Of a stretch of DNA of 15,083 nt, positions 1 to 6,658 are shown piece after piece; position 1 is the first letter of the stretch, and every line of letters begins with the position of its first letter. Origin of the DNA: Alphaproteobacteria bacterium. Lineage in GTDB: Bacteria; Pseudomonadota; Alphaproteobacteria; Rhodobacterales; Rhodobacteraceae. The stretch is from positions 1-15,083 of the forward strand of contig RFIR01000476.1 of NCBI GenBank assembly GCA_003695135.1, written 5' to 3'. The notes beneath the pieces are model-generated. The model had not been told where the DNA came from, searched no databases, and saw only the letters and a program-made list of their open reading frames with translations. The position numbers and the translations under genes were made by a program.

Positions 1-638
1 ACCTCGACGCCGATGCGCGTGAGCAGCTCCGGCGCGAAGGCCGAGGCGGTGCCGTTGCCGGTGGCCACCACCGCGCGCAGGGGCCGCGTCATGCGGAAAT
101 CGCCGGCGAGATCGTCGAGATAGGCCGCGCGAATGCCCTCCTCGCGGATCAGCGAGCCGCCGGGCCGCGCCACGCCTTCGCCGCCCAGCACGATGTCGCG
201 CAGCCGCGCCATCTCCTCCGGCCCATGCGTCAGCGGCATGCGAAAGCCGATCTTGACCCCGGTCCAGCCATTGGGGTTGTGGCTCGCGGTCACCATCGCC
301 ACCGCACAGCCGAGCTTCAGCCCGGCGAAATAGGCCATGGGCGAGAGCGCGGTGCCGATGTCGCGCACCTCCACGCCGGCCTGCATCAGCCCGATGATCA
401 GCGCCTGCTTGATGGCAAGCGAGTAGTCGCGATAGTCATTGCCGACCGCGATCACTGGCTTCTCGCCGCTCTCATGCAGCTGGGTGCCGAGGCCGAGCCC
501 AAAGGCCTGCATGCCGGGCAGGTTGATCTCCTCGGGAAAGCGCCAGCGCGCATCGTATTCGCGGAAACCGGTGGGCGCGATCATCGGCTCGTTGAGAAAG
601 GCCCAGGAATTGGGCGTCACGGTCTGGTGCGGTTTCAT
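1..638 (-). CDS. Phosphomannomutase/phosphoglucomutase, N-terminal part (runs off window start)
   Basis: Alpha-D-phosphohexomutase family: it interconverts hexose 6- and 1-phosphates in the cytoplasm, here probably supplying a sugar precursor for capsule. Translating the minus strand from the ATG at 636-638 gives 212 open codons to the window edge. The active-site phosphoserine loop is clear: TASHNPNGWTGVK, with Ser119 the expected phosphorylated residue, and the N-terminal GFREYDARW segment fits the family. The family is usually 450-500 aa, so only domain 1 and the start of domain 2 are visible; the metal-binding and sugar-binding loops lie outside. The gene starts 6 bp after the kdsA stop, with GAGG a few bases upstream, so it is co-transcribed with kdsA. 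Whether the substrate is mannose or glucose phosphate cannot be told from this part. Confidence 0.88.
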   Translation of the reverse strand, partial: MKPHQTVTPNSWAFLNEPMIAPTGFREYDARWRFPEEINLPGMQAFGLGLGTQLHESGEKPVIAVGNDYRDYSLAIKQALIIGLMQAGVEVRDIGTALSPMAYFAGLKLGCAVAMVTASHNPNGWTGVKIGFRMPLTHGPEEMARLRDIVLGGEGVARPGGSLIREEGIRAAYLDDLAGDFRMTRPLRAVVATGNGTASAFAPELLTRIGVE

Positions 639-644
639 GGGACC

Positions 645-1487
645 TCAGAGGCGGATGGGATCGGATTTTGCCAGGGCATCGAAGCGGGCGAGGCTTTCGA
701 TCAGCGCCGGCATCGCGTCGAGCGGGATCATGTTCGGCCCGTCGGACGGTGCGTTGTCGGGGTCGGGATGGGTTTCGATGAAGACTGCCGCCACCCCCAG
801 CGCCACCGCCGCCCGCGCCATGACGGGGGCGAATTCGCGCTGCCCGCCCGAGGCGCCGCCCGCCCCGCCCGGCTGCTGCACGGAATGGGTGGCGTCCATC
901 ACCACAGGATAGCCGGTGGCGGCCATCTGCGGCAGGGCGCGCATGTCCGCGACCAGCGTGTTGTAGCCGAAGGAGGTGCCGCGCTCGCACAAGAGGATGT
1001 TGTCATTGCCGGTCGAGGCGATCTTGGCCGCGACATGCACCATGTCCCAGGGCGCCAGGAACTGGCCCTTCTTGACGTTGATTGCCCGCCCCGTCTGCCC
1101 GGCGGCGACCAGCAGATCGGTCTGCCGGCAGAGGAAGGCGGGGATCTGCAGCACGTCCACCGCCTCGGCCACCGCGGCGCAGTCCTGCGGCAGATGCACG
1201 TCGGTCAGGACCGGGCAGCCGATCTCCGCGCGCACATCGGCGAGCATGCGCAGGCCATCCTCGCGCCCCGGGCCGCGCCGGCCGGAGAGCGAGGTGCGGT
1301 TGGCCTTGTCATAGCTTGCCTTGAAGATGAAGCCCATGCCGACGGCCGCACAGATCCCTGCCAGCCACTCGGCAATGGCGAGCGCGTGATCGCGCCCCTC
1401 CAGCTGGCAGGGGCCGGCGATCAGCACCAGCGGCAGCGCATTGGAAATCTCCACGGCGCCCACCCGCACCGTTCTCGGCCCTGTCAT
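645..1487 (-). CDS. kdsA: 3-deoxy-8-phosphooctulonate (Kdo-8-P) synthase, metal-dependent type
   Basis: KdsA condenses phosphoenolpyruvate with arabinose 5-phosphate to give Kdo-8-phosphate, precursor of the Kdo used in lipopolysaccharide and in capsule linkers. The 280-aa product has the usual length and motifs: LIAGPCQLEG (residues 22-31), KASYDKANR (56-64), TDVHLPQDC, NVKKGQFLAPWDM, CERGTSFGYN and MDATHSVQQPGG. Cys27 stands where the metal-independent E. coli enzyme has Asn and the metal-dependent Aquifex enzyme has Cys, so this should be the metal-dependent class. It lies 18 bp downstream of kpsE and 6 bp upstream of the phosphohexomutase, in one operon. The capsule setting suggests it may be a second, capsule-dedicated kdsA, but that cannot be decided from this window. 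Confidence 0.95.
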   Translation of the reverse strand: MTGPRTVRVGAVEISNALPLVLIAGPCQLEGRDHALAIAEWLAGICAAVGMGFIFKASYDKANRTSLSGRRGPGREDGLRMLADVRAEIGCPVLTDVHLPQDCAAVAEAVDVLQIPAFLCRQTDLLVAAGQTGRAINVKKGQFLAPWDMVHVAAKIASTGNDNILLCERGTSFGYNTLVADMRALPQMAATGYPVVMDATHSVQQPGGAGGASGGQREFAPVMARAAVALGVAAVFIETHPDPDNAPSDGPNMIPLDAMPALIESLARFDALAKSDPIRL

Positions 1488-1505
1488 GTCCTGTCCCGGA
1501 TCAGA

Positions 1506-2909
1506 TCACACGCTCACCTGCTCGCGCAGGATGGATGCGGTGAGGGATACCATGATGTAGATGCCGAGAAAGACAAAAAACGCCACGGCGGTGTTTTCCA
1601 GCCGCCGCGGATAGGTCGGTTCGTCCGGCGCGATGGGCGGCACGTTCACCGACAGATAGCGCACCTGCCGCGCCGCCTCGCTGCGCGCCTGCTCCAGCGC
1701 GTTGAGCGCGATCACGCGCATCTGCTCCTTGGCGGCGAGATCGGACTGGGCCATCTGCAGCTGGCTGTTGATTGCGGCCAGCGAGATGCCGTTGCGGCCC
1801 GAGGCGGTCAGCGCGGCGCGGCGGCTGGCGATCGCCTTTTCGGTAAAGGCGATCTGGCGCTCCAGCACCTCCTTCTGCGCCGCATTGGGCCGCGGATTGG
1901 CCATCAGCTCGTCGAGCTTGCGTTTCAGCCGCTCCAGCTCCAGCTCCTGGGCCTGGATGACCGAGAGGTCGATCTGCAACTCGCCCTCGGCGCTGAAGGT
2001 GTCGTATTGCTGCTGCAGTTCCAGCACCCGCTTCGCCGCCGCGCGCACATCGGCCTGGCGCTGGGCAAAGCTCTGCTCGGCCCCGCGCATGTTTTCCTCC
2101 CGCGCCCGGGCGGAGAGATTGTCCACCATCTCCTCGGCATAGGAGATCAGCGCGCGCGAATAGCTCTCCGACGTCGCGCGATCGGGCGCGATCACCCGCA
2201 TGCGGATGATGCCCTCGGTGCGGTCGAAGCCGACGATGACATGGCGCCTGTAAAGCTCATAGGCTTCGGAATGGCTGGCATCGGGCGGCAGGCGCTGGAT
2301 CACGTCGATGGCCGGGTCCTGGAAGCGCCTGATAAAGCCCTGTTCGGCATCGAGCCGGTTCATCGCCTGAAGCGAGGTCAGATAGCCCTGCACCGCGATC
2401 GAATCCTTGGCGTCGGCCAGCCCGAAGCTCGACAATATGCCCCCCAGCCCCGAGCCGCCGGGCGTCGCCGCCTCCGCCTTCTGGATTACGAACTCCGATT
2501 TCGTCTCGTACATCGGGGTCGCGGTGAGGAAATAGTAATGCCCCGCCACTGCGGTCGGCAGCACCACGAAGAAGATCAGCCGCAGCAGGAGCAGCAGCCC
2601 GCGGCGCCGCCGGCGGCGGATCAGCCCGCGCTGGATCTCGGCGATCCGCGCCTCGCGCTCCTCGGGGCTTTCGATTTGCGGCCGGGGCGGTTCGGCCTCG
2701 CCCTCCTGCGAGGGGACAGGCAGGTTCTCGCCGGTCTCCGGATTGATCGGTGCCAGTACGCGGGCCATGTTGGCCGCCCGCCGCCGGGCGCGCCGGCGCA
2801 TCTTGCGCTCCCTCGCGCTGGCGCCCGGCGTGAAGGCTTCGGCCGGCTCGGCCGCGTTCTGCGCCGTCGCATCCGTGGTCGCGGGCCGGTTGCGAACCTC
2901 ATCCGACAT
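1506..2909 (-). CDS. kpsE: Capsule polysaccharide export inner-membrane protein, KpsE/RkpR-like
   Basis: KpsE-type polysaccharide co-polymerase proteins bridge the inner-membrane ABC exporter (KpsMT) to the outer-membrane channel. The 467-aa product has a long basic, disordered-looking N-terminus (Arg-rich at 33-44 and six Arg at 98-103), a membrane segment at about 105-127, a Wzz-like region (YETKSEFVIQKAEA), a long periplasmic region rich in heptad-like Leu/Gln/Glu, a proline-rich stretch (PPIAPDEPTYPRRLEN) and a second membrane segment at about 440-460. This two-TM layout is diagnostic. It is longer than E. coli KpsE, mostly through the N-terminal extension. ATGs at 2915 and 2909 are both possible; 2909 is chosen because AAAGG lies about 10 nt upstream, against 4 nt for the other. 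It overlaps the kpsT stop by 11 bp, implying coupled translation. Confidence 0.85.
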   Translation of the reverse strand: MSDEVRNRPATTDATAQNAAEPAEAFTPGASARERKMRRRARRRAANMARVLAPINPETGENLPVPSQEGEAEPPRPQIESPEEREARIAEIQRGLIRRRRRRGLLLLLRLIFFVVLPTAVAGHYYFLTATPMYETKSEFVIQKAEAATPGGSGLGGILSSFGLADAKDSIAVQGYLTSLQAMNRLDAEQGFIRRFQDPAIDVIQRLPPDASHSEAYELYRRHVIVGFDRTEGIIRMRVIAPDRATSESYSRALISYAEEMVDNLSARAREENMRGAEQSFAQRQADVRAAAKRVLELQQQYDTFSAEGELQIDLSVIQAQELELERLKRKLDELMANPRPNAAQKEVLERQIAFTEKAIASRRAALTASGRNGISLAAINSQLQMAQSDLAAKEQMRVIALNALEQARSEAARQVRYLSVNVPPIAPDEPTYPRRLENTAVAFFVFLGIYIMVSLTASILREQVSV

Positions 2910-3552
2910 AGTCATAGAGCCTTTGCGCCTCGGCGAGATTGTCGAACATGTGCAGCTGCCCGTCGCGCAGCACGCCGGCCTGCCGGCAGTATTTCTCGAT
3001 CACCCCGGGATTGTGCGACACGATCACCAGCGTGGCGTTGGCCAGCCGCTCGCCCAGAATCGCATTGGCGCTGCGGATGAAGCCGACATCGGCCGTGCTC
3101 GGCAGCCCCTCGTCGATCAGATAGAAGTCGAACTGCAGCGACAGCATCAGCGCGAAGGCGACCCGCGAGCGCATGCCGGCCGAATAGGTCGCGATCGGCA
3201 TCTCGAAATACTCGCCGATATCGACCAGCGCGCGCATGAACGCCTCGACATAATCGGGATCGAGCCCGTAGAGCCGGGCGATGTAGCGGGCGTTTTCCAC
3301 CGCCGACAACGACTGGTCGATGCCGCCGGAAAACCCCAAAGGGAAGGAGACCCGCGCCTCGCGATGGATGGTGCCCTCATCGGGCTGCTCCAGCCCGGCC
3401 ATCATGTTGATCAGCGTGGTCTTGCCGGTGCCGTTCGGGGCCAGGATGCCCAGGTTGCGGCCCATCTCGACGCGGAAACTCGCGCGGTCGAGGATGACCT
3501 TGCGCCGCTGCCCGGTCCAGAAGGACTTGCTGACATTGCGAAACTCGATCAT
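2899..3552 (-). CDS. kpsT: Capsule polysaccharide ABC exporter ATPase, KpsT/BexA family
   Basis: ATPase of the ABC exporter that moves lipid-linked capsule polysaccharide across the inner membrane, working with permease KpsM. From the ATG at 3552 the product is 217 aa, matching family length (about 217-219). Visible: N-terminal MIEFRNVSKSF, Walker A APNGTGKT (38-45), signature YSAGMRSR (123-130; the family has YSSGMRAR), Walker B FDFYLIDE (141-148) and H-loop His180. The first Walker A glycine is Ala38, which is unusual. An in-frame GTG at 3588 would add 12 unconserved residues and is rejected; GGGA lies about 10 nt before the ATG. It is first in the operon. No kpsM is adjacent upstream: the next gene is nhaA. 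Confidence 0.92.
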   Translation of the reverse strand: MIEFRNVSKSFWTGQRRKVILDRASFRVEMGRNLGILAPNGTGKTTLINMMAGLEQPDEGTIHREARVSFPLGFSGGIDQSLSAVENARYIARLYGLDPDYVEAFMRALVDIGEYFEMPIATYSAGMRSRVAFALMLSLQFDFYLIDEGLPSTADVGFIRSANAILGERLANATLVIVSHNPGVIEKYCRQAGVLRDGQLHMFDNLAEAQRLYDYVG

Positions 3553-3652
3553 CCGATCTACGTCCCGATGGCCCTGGGGCCGGCACACGCCCCCTACGCG
3601 GATTCCCGCCGCAATCGTTACATTCGATGCGTTAACTTAGGATTGAGGCCAT

Positions 3653-3682
3653 ATTATGGGGCTGGAAGCGCGCAGGACGCAA
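3653..3682 (-). promoter_or_regulatory. Candidate promoter of the kpsT-kpsE-kdsA operon
   Basis: Read on the minus strand, TTGCGT (3677-3682) and CATAAT (3653-3658, five of six matches to TATAAT) are separated by 18 bp. This is the only AT-rich patch between the nhaA stop and kpsT. It would start transcription near 3646, leaving a leader of about 95 nt. The -35 box lies in the loop of the hairpin downstream of nhaA. Assigned by consensus matching only. Confidence 0.35.
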
Positions 3683-3692
3683 GACCTGCGCG
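3669..3692 (-). terminator. Hairpin 3 bp after nhaA stop, possible terminator
   Basis: A perfect 8-bp stem, CGCGCAGG (3669-3676) with CCTGCGCG (3685-3692), encloses an 8-nt loop. It begins 2 nt beyond the nhaA stop codon on the minus strand. No T-run follows, so it is not a classic intrinsic terminator; it could act as an mRNA 3'-end stabiliser or as a weak terminator insulating the capsule operon from nhaA. Confidence 0.4.
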
Positions 3693-3694
3693 AA

Positions 3695-4990
3695 TCATCT
3701 GATCTTCTGGACCCTGAATATCTGTCCGACCGCGATGGAGATGATCGCGGCGCCAAAGCTCATCAGCGCCCCCATCTTGGCGGCGTCCTGAACCGCCTGT
3801 TCGGCGGCCGCGATCTCGGGTGCCGCACCGGGATCGACCTTGAAGGCGACCGTGGCCACGAACAGCGCCACGGTGAAGCCGATGGCGGCCACGCAGCCCA
3901 GCACGAACAGATCGACGATGCGCATGCCTTCGGGCAGGCCCAGCCGCAGCGGCCGGGCGGCGAACCAGCCGAACAGCCAGATGCCGAAGGGTTTGCCGAT
4001 CAGCAGGCCCAGCAGCACCAGCCAGGTCGGCGTGCCGATCGAGCCGAACTCCACCCCGGCATTGGCCAGCCCGAAGAAGAACAGGACGATCTCGACCGGA
4101 TAGCGCAGCATGTGTTCGATCACGTTGAGCAGGTCGCGCAGATAACGCTCGGCCTCGGCGAAGATGCCGAAGGCGCGGTCGGCATGCGGGATGGCCGGAA
4201 TGATCGGCAAGAGGCCGAGCGCGGGATGGATGCCCGATTCCTGAAAGGCGTACCACGACACGCAGCCGGCGATCGCATAGGGCCAGAAGCTCAGCTTGCG
4301 CCGCACCCATGTCGAATGGGGCCGGTGATCCTTGTGCCGGTCGAGCCGCCGCGGCAGCCAGTTGGCCAGGAAGAACACGGCGAGCGCGGCACCGAAGGCG
4401 ACCAGCAGCCAGAGCGGCGCCAGCTGCCCGGTGGGGTAGAAGATGGCGAGGATCAGCAGACCGCCCGCATCGTCGGCGATGGCCAGCAGGAGCAGGAAGC
4501 GCACCGCCGGATGGCCGGCACCGAAGACGATGCGCCCGACCAGATAGGAAAACGCGATGTCGGTCGCGGTCGGAATCGCCCAGCCATGCGCGACGGCGTT
4601 GAAGACCTGCGAACCCTGCAGCGCCGCCAGCCCGAGATAGACCGCCACCGGCCCCAGCATGCCGCCTGCGGTGGCGATCAGCGGCGCGGCCGCCTTCTTG
4701 CCGCGCAGCGAGCCGTTGCGCAGGATCACCGCCTCCCACACCTCCTTGCCGGCAACGGCGAAGAACAGCGCCATTGCCACGTCGTTGATGAGGTAATGCA
4801 CGGTAAGCGTGCGCGAGACGTGACCGTCCGGGCCGACATGGGCATGCCCGATCCAGGTATTCTCGAGAAGTGTGGCCTCGATGATATGGTGATAGCTTTC
4901 GGGCGCGATGTTGGCCCAGATCAGCGCGATGACCGCACCGATGACCAGCAGCAGCGAATACTGCGTGATGAACGTCCAGACCCGGTACAC
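3695..4990 (-). CDS. nhaA: Na+/H+ antiporter, NhaA family
   Basis: NhaA exchanges cytoplasmic sodium (or lithium) for external protons in the inner membrane, controlling pH and salt. The 431-aa product is strongly hydrophobic with about a dozen membrane segments. Functional residues align: GWAIPTATDIAF with Asp144 (E. coli Asp133), LLLLAIADDAGG with Asp173-Asp174 (E. coli Asp163-Asp164), and LLIGKPFGIWLF carrying the TM10 lysine. It is longer than E. coli NhaA (388 aa), with an extra loop after TM1 (about residues 43-65) and a longer C-terminus. The start is the GTG at 4990, preceded by AGGGAGG with 6-nt spacing; an upstream TTG at 5044 adds a poorly conserved, unsupported leader. It follows the DUF318 permease by 72 bp and could be the third gene of the arsR operon. 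Confidence 0.92.
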   Translation of the reverse strand: MYRVWTFITQYSLLLVIGAVIALIWANIAPESYHHIIEATLLENTWIGHAHVGPDGHVSRTLTVHYLINDVAMALFFAVAGKEVWEAVILRNGSLRGKKAAAPLIATAGGMLGPVAVYLGLAALQGSQVFNAVAHGWAIPTATDIAFSYLVGRIVFGAGHPAVRFLLLLAIADDAGGLLILAIFYPTGQLAPLWLLVAFGAALAVFFLANWLPRRLDRHKDHRPHSTWVRRKLSFWPYAIAGCVSWYAFQESGIHPALGLLPIIPAIPHADRAFGIFAEAERYLRDLLNVIEHMLRYPVEIVLFFFGLANAGVEFGSIGTPTWLVLLGLLIGKPFGIWLFGWFAARPLRLGLPEGMRIVDLFVLGCVAAIGFTVALFVATVAFKVDPGAAPEIAAAEQAVQDAAKMGALMSFGAAIISIAVGQIFRVQKIR

Positions 4991-4993
4991 ACC

Positions 4994-5003
4994 GTCCCTC
5001 CCT
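4994..5003 (-). promoter_or_regulatory. Strong Shine-Dalgarno that fixes the nhaA GTG start
   Basis: On the minus strand AGGGAGGGAC sits just before the GTG at 4988-4990; AGGGAGG is 6 nt from the codon. This decides the GTG start over the longer TTG-initiated reading. Confidence 0.7.
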
Positions 5004-5062
5004 GTGGCTCCGGCGTTGTTAGGCGAAGCCGCAGGAAGGGGCAAGGCGGAGGTGGGAAAAGG

Positions 5063-6097
5063 CTAGGCCACGAGCCCCCAGACCAGGCCGGCGATCACCG
5101 ATCCGATGAATCCCAGCGCAATATAGGCGGCGAAGACCCGCGCCCGGACCAGAGCCCAGACCGCGATGGCGGCGGGAATGCAGCTGACGCCGCCGGCCAG
5201 CATGAAGGAGAGCGCCGCGCCCGGCGACATGCCCTGTTCCAGAAGCCCCGCCAGCATCGGCACCGCCGCATAGCCGTTCAGATAGGCCGGCCCGCCGATC
5301 ACCGCGCCCAGCAGGATGGGCTGCAGGCCGGACCCGCCCAGCGCCGAGGCGACCAGATCGGCCGGCAGATAGGCGATCATCAGCGCCTCGATGAAATAGG
5401 CCAGCGCCAGCCACTTGATCAGGAAATGGCCGTTGGACACCGCCTCTTCGGCAAAGACGCTCCGCCGCTCCGCCACACCCCAGAACCGCCAGACCGGCGC
5501 GCCGCTGAACGGCTTGCGCACACCGCAGCCGCAGCCGCCCTGCTCGCGGGGCTTGAGCGGGTCGGCGAACAGTCCCGCCGGGCTCAGCGCCATCACCGCA
5601 AAGCCGCCCAGCAGCCCCAGCCCCACCGCCGCCACGGTCTTGGCAATGGCGAAATCGAAGCCGAGCCCGCCGGCGGTGATGGCGAACATCGCCGGATCCA
5701 TCAGCGGCGAGGACAGCCAGAACGCCATCACCGCCGAAAGCGGTGCGCCCAGCGCCAGCAGCGCGGCGATGAAGGGGATCACCTCGCAGGAACAGAAGGG
5801 CGACAGCCCGCCCAGCAGCGCGGCCAGCACCACCATGCGCGCCGGGCTGCCTTCGAAGGCGCGCGCCAGCAGCCGTTCCGCCCCGCTCGCCTTGACATAG
5901 GCCACGGCGAGAATGGCGAACAGGATGAAGGGCAGGGTGTTGGCAAAGCTGCCCAGCGCGGTGCCGATCAGGCCGGTCAGCGCCGCGGGCACCAGCATGG
6001 CGGCCAGCACCATCAGCAGGCCGAGCAGGCCCCAGGCCGGGTCGATGCGCCGCCACAGACGGCGGACGGGGGCGAGCTGGGCGGAGAGTTCGGTCAT
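5063..6097 (-). CDS. DUF318 (ArsP_1-like) membrane permease
   Basis: Predicted inner-membrane permease of the DUF318/COG0701 family; characterised relatives such as Campylobacter ArsP export trivalent organoarsenicals, others are uncharacterised. The 344-aa product has about eight to ten hydrophobic segments. The family hallmark is seen in a membrane segment: GGLSPFCSCEVIPFIAALL, with Cys102 and Cys104. A second pair, Cys189 and Cys191 (GGCGCG), lies in a central hydrophilic loop and could bind a soft metal or metalloid. A second family block is GGPAYLNGYAAVPMLAGLL, near residue 260. The start is the ATG at 6097, which overlaps the arsR stop as ATGA, so translation is coupled to the regulator. 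An in-frame upstream extension to 6172 lies inside arsR and is rejected. Substrate is inferred from the regulator, not shown. Confidence 0.85.
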   Translation of the reverse strand: MTELSAQLAPVRRLWRRIDPAWGLLGLLMVLAAMLVPAALTGLIGTALGSFANTLPFILFAILAVAYVKASGAERLLARAFEGSPARMVVLAALLGGLSPFCSCEVIPFIAALLALGAPLSAVMAFWLSSPLMDPAMFAITAGGLGFDFAIAKTVAAVGLGLLGGFAVMALSPAGLFADPLKPREQGGCGCGVRKPFSGAPVWRFWGVAERRSVFAEEAVSNGHFLIKWLALAYFIEALMIAYLPADLVASALGGSGLQPILLGAVIGGPAYLNGYAAVPMLAGLLEQGMSPGAALSFMLAGGVSCIPAAIAVWALVRARVFAAYIALGFIGSVIAGLVWGLVA

Positions 6098-6471
6098 GGC
6101 GCGTCTGCCTTGCGTTCGGAATGTACATGGCCCGGCACCGCAGGCCGGTCCGCGGGCCGGTCGGCACAGCATTCCTCGATCAGAAAGCCTGCCAGCCGCT
6201 CGACCGTGGCGAATTCGGCCGCCGCGCAGATCACCGACCGCCCGCGCCGCTCCTGCGTCACCAGCCCCGCCTGGGTCAGAAAGCGCAGATGATGGGTCAG
6301 GGTCGAGGCGGCGATGCCGGTGCGCCGGGCCAGCGCGCCGGCCGCCAGCCCCTCGGGCCCCGCGCGCACCAGCGTGCGCAGCACCAGAAGCCGCTGTTCG
6401 GAGCCGAGTGCGGCGAAGGCCTGCGCGGCCTCCTCCAGCCCGGCGACGGGGGACGGGGTTTCGTGCTTCAT
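6094..6471 (-). CDS. ArsR/SmtB-family metalloregulatory repressor
   Basis: Winged-helix repressor that should leave its operator on binding a metal or metalloid. The 125-aa product has the family core: ALGSEQRLLVLRTLV (21-35), recognition helix ASTLTHHLRFLTQAGLV (55-71) and wing QERRGRSVIC. Candidate ligands are Cys101-Cys102 (EECCAD) in the C-terminal helix, a position used by the Acidithiobacillus-type As(III) sensors, plus Cys82 in the wing. The classic ELCVCDL pair of the E. coli ArsR recognition helix is absent. No Shine-Dalgarno precedes the ATG, while a good -10 box ends only 6 nt before it, so the mRNA may be leaderless. It is first in the arsR-permease(-nhaA) unit and probably autoregulates it through the inverted repeats immediately upstream. 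Confidence 0.88.
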   Translation of the reverse strand: MKHETPSPVAGLEEAAQAFAALGSEQRLLVLRTLVRAGPEGLAAGALARRTGIAASTLTHHLRFLTQAGLVTQERRGRSVICAAAEFATVERLAGFLIEECCADRPADRPAVPGHVHSERKADAP

Positions 6472-6473
6472 GT

Positions 6474-6497
6474 TTCGATAATTGTAGAACTATCGAA
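6474..6497. promoter_or_regulatory. ArsR operator, inverted repeat 1
   Basis: Perfect 7-bp arms TTCGATA (6474-6480) and TATCGAA (6491-6497) with a 10-bp spacer. The repeat covers the predicted -10 box of arsR, so a bound dimer would block transcription. The form fits ArsR-family operators; which regulator binds is inferred from adjacency. Confidence 0.65.
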
Positions 6498-6506
6498 TCG
6501 AGTCAA
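6478..6506 (-). promoter_or_regulatory. arsR promoter, predicted leaderless
   Basis: On the minus strand TTGACT (6501-6506, five of six matches) and AATTAT (6478-6483, four of six) are 17 bp apart. The expected start, about 7 nt past the -10 box, falls on the A of the arsR ATG at 6471, and no Shine-Dalgarno lies between them. Confidence 0.55.
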
Positions 6507-6513
6507 GCGGCAA

Positions 6514-6529
6514 TTCGACAGTTATCGAA
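6514..6529. promoter_or_regulatory. Second TTCGA/TCGAA inverted repeat upstream of arsR
   Basis: Arms TTCGA (6514-6518) and TCGAA (6525-6529) with a 6-bp spacer, just upstream of the -35 box. The right half shares TTATCGAA-type sequence with the first operator, so it may be a second, weaker ArsR site. Confidence 0.4.
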
Positions 6530-6582
6530 ATATCTGCGCCGCACCTCCCGCCCTGTCCGGCCCCGGGGCATTTTCCGGTTTT

Positions 6583-6602
6583 CAAATATCCCCGCCGGAG
6601 GC
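6583..6602 (-). repeat. Rhodobacteraceae-style intergenic motif with hairpin and ATATTTG tail
   Basis: The minus strand here reads GCCTCCGGCGGGG followed by ATATTTG. From memory this string is very common between genes in Rhodobacteraceae, often near gene ends. CCTCC can fold on GGGG as a small hairpin followed by an AT tract, so it may end transcription of the glutathione transferase gene 57 bp upstream. Identification rests on recall, not a search. Confidence 0.4.
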
Positions 6603-6658
6603 TCCCGCGGCCTCGGCAGGAAAGGCCGGGGCCGGCATGAGAGAGCCGAAGCGACGAC

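Noticed and set aside
225..3080. 951-codon open frame on the plus strand
   Set aside because: It is antisense to the phosphohexomutase, kdsA and kpsE, all with clear motifs. Low-complexity His/Arg/Gly-rich product typical of the third-position frame in GC-rich DNA.
3656..6292. 878-codon open frame on the plus strand
   Set aside because: Antisense to nhaA and the DUF318 permease; the product is Arg/Gln/His-rich with no domain.
6558..6636. GGCCCCGG/CCGGGGCC long-range inverted repeat in the arsR-glutathione transferase gap
   Set aside because: The arms are pure G+C and over 60 bp apart; likely by composition.
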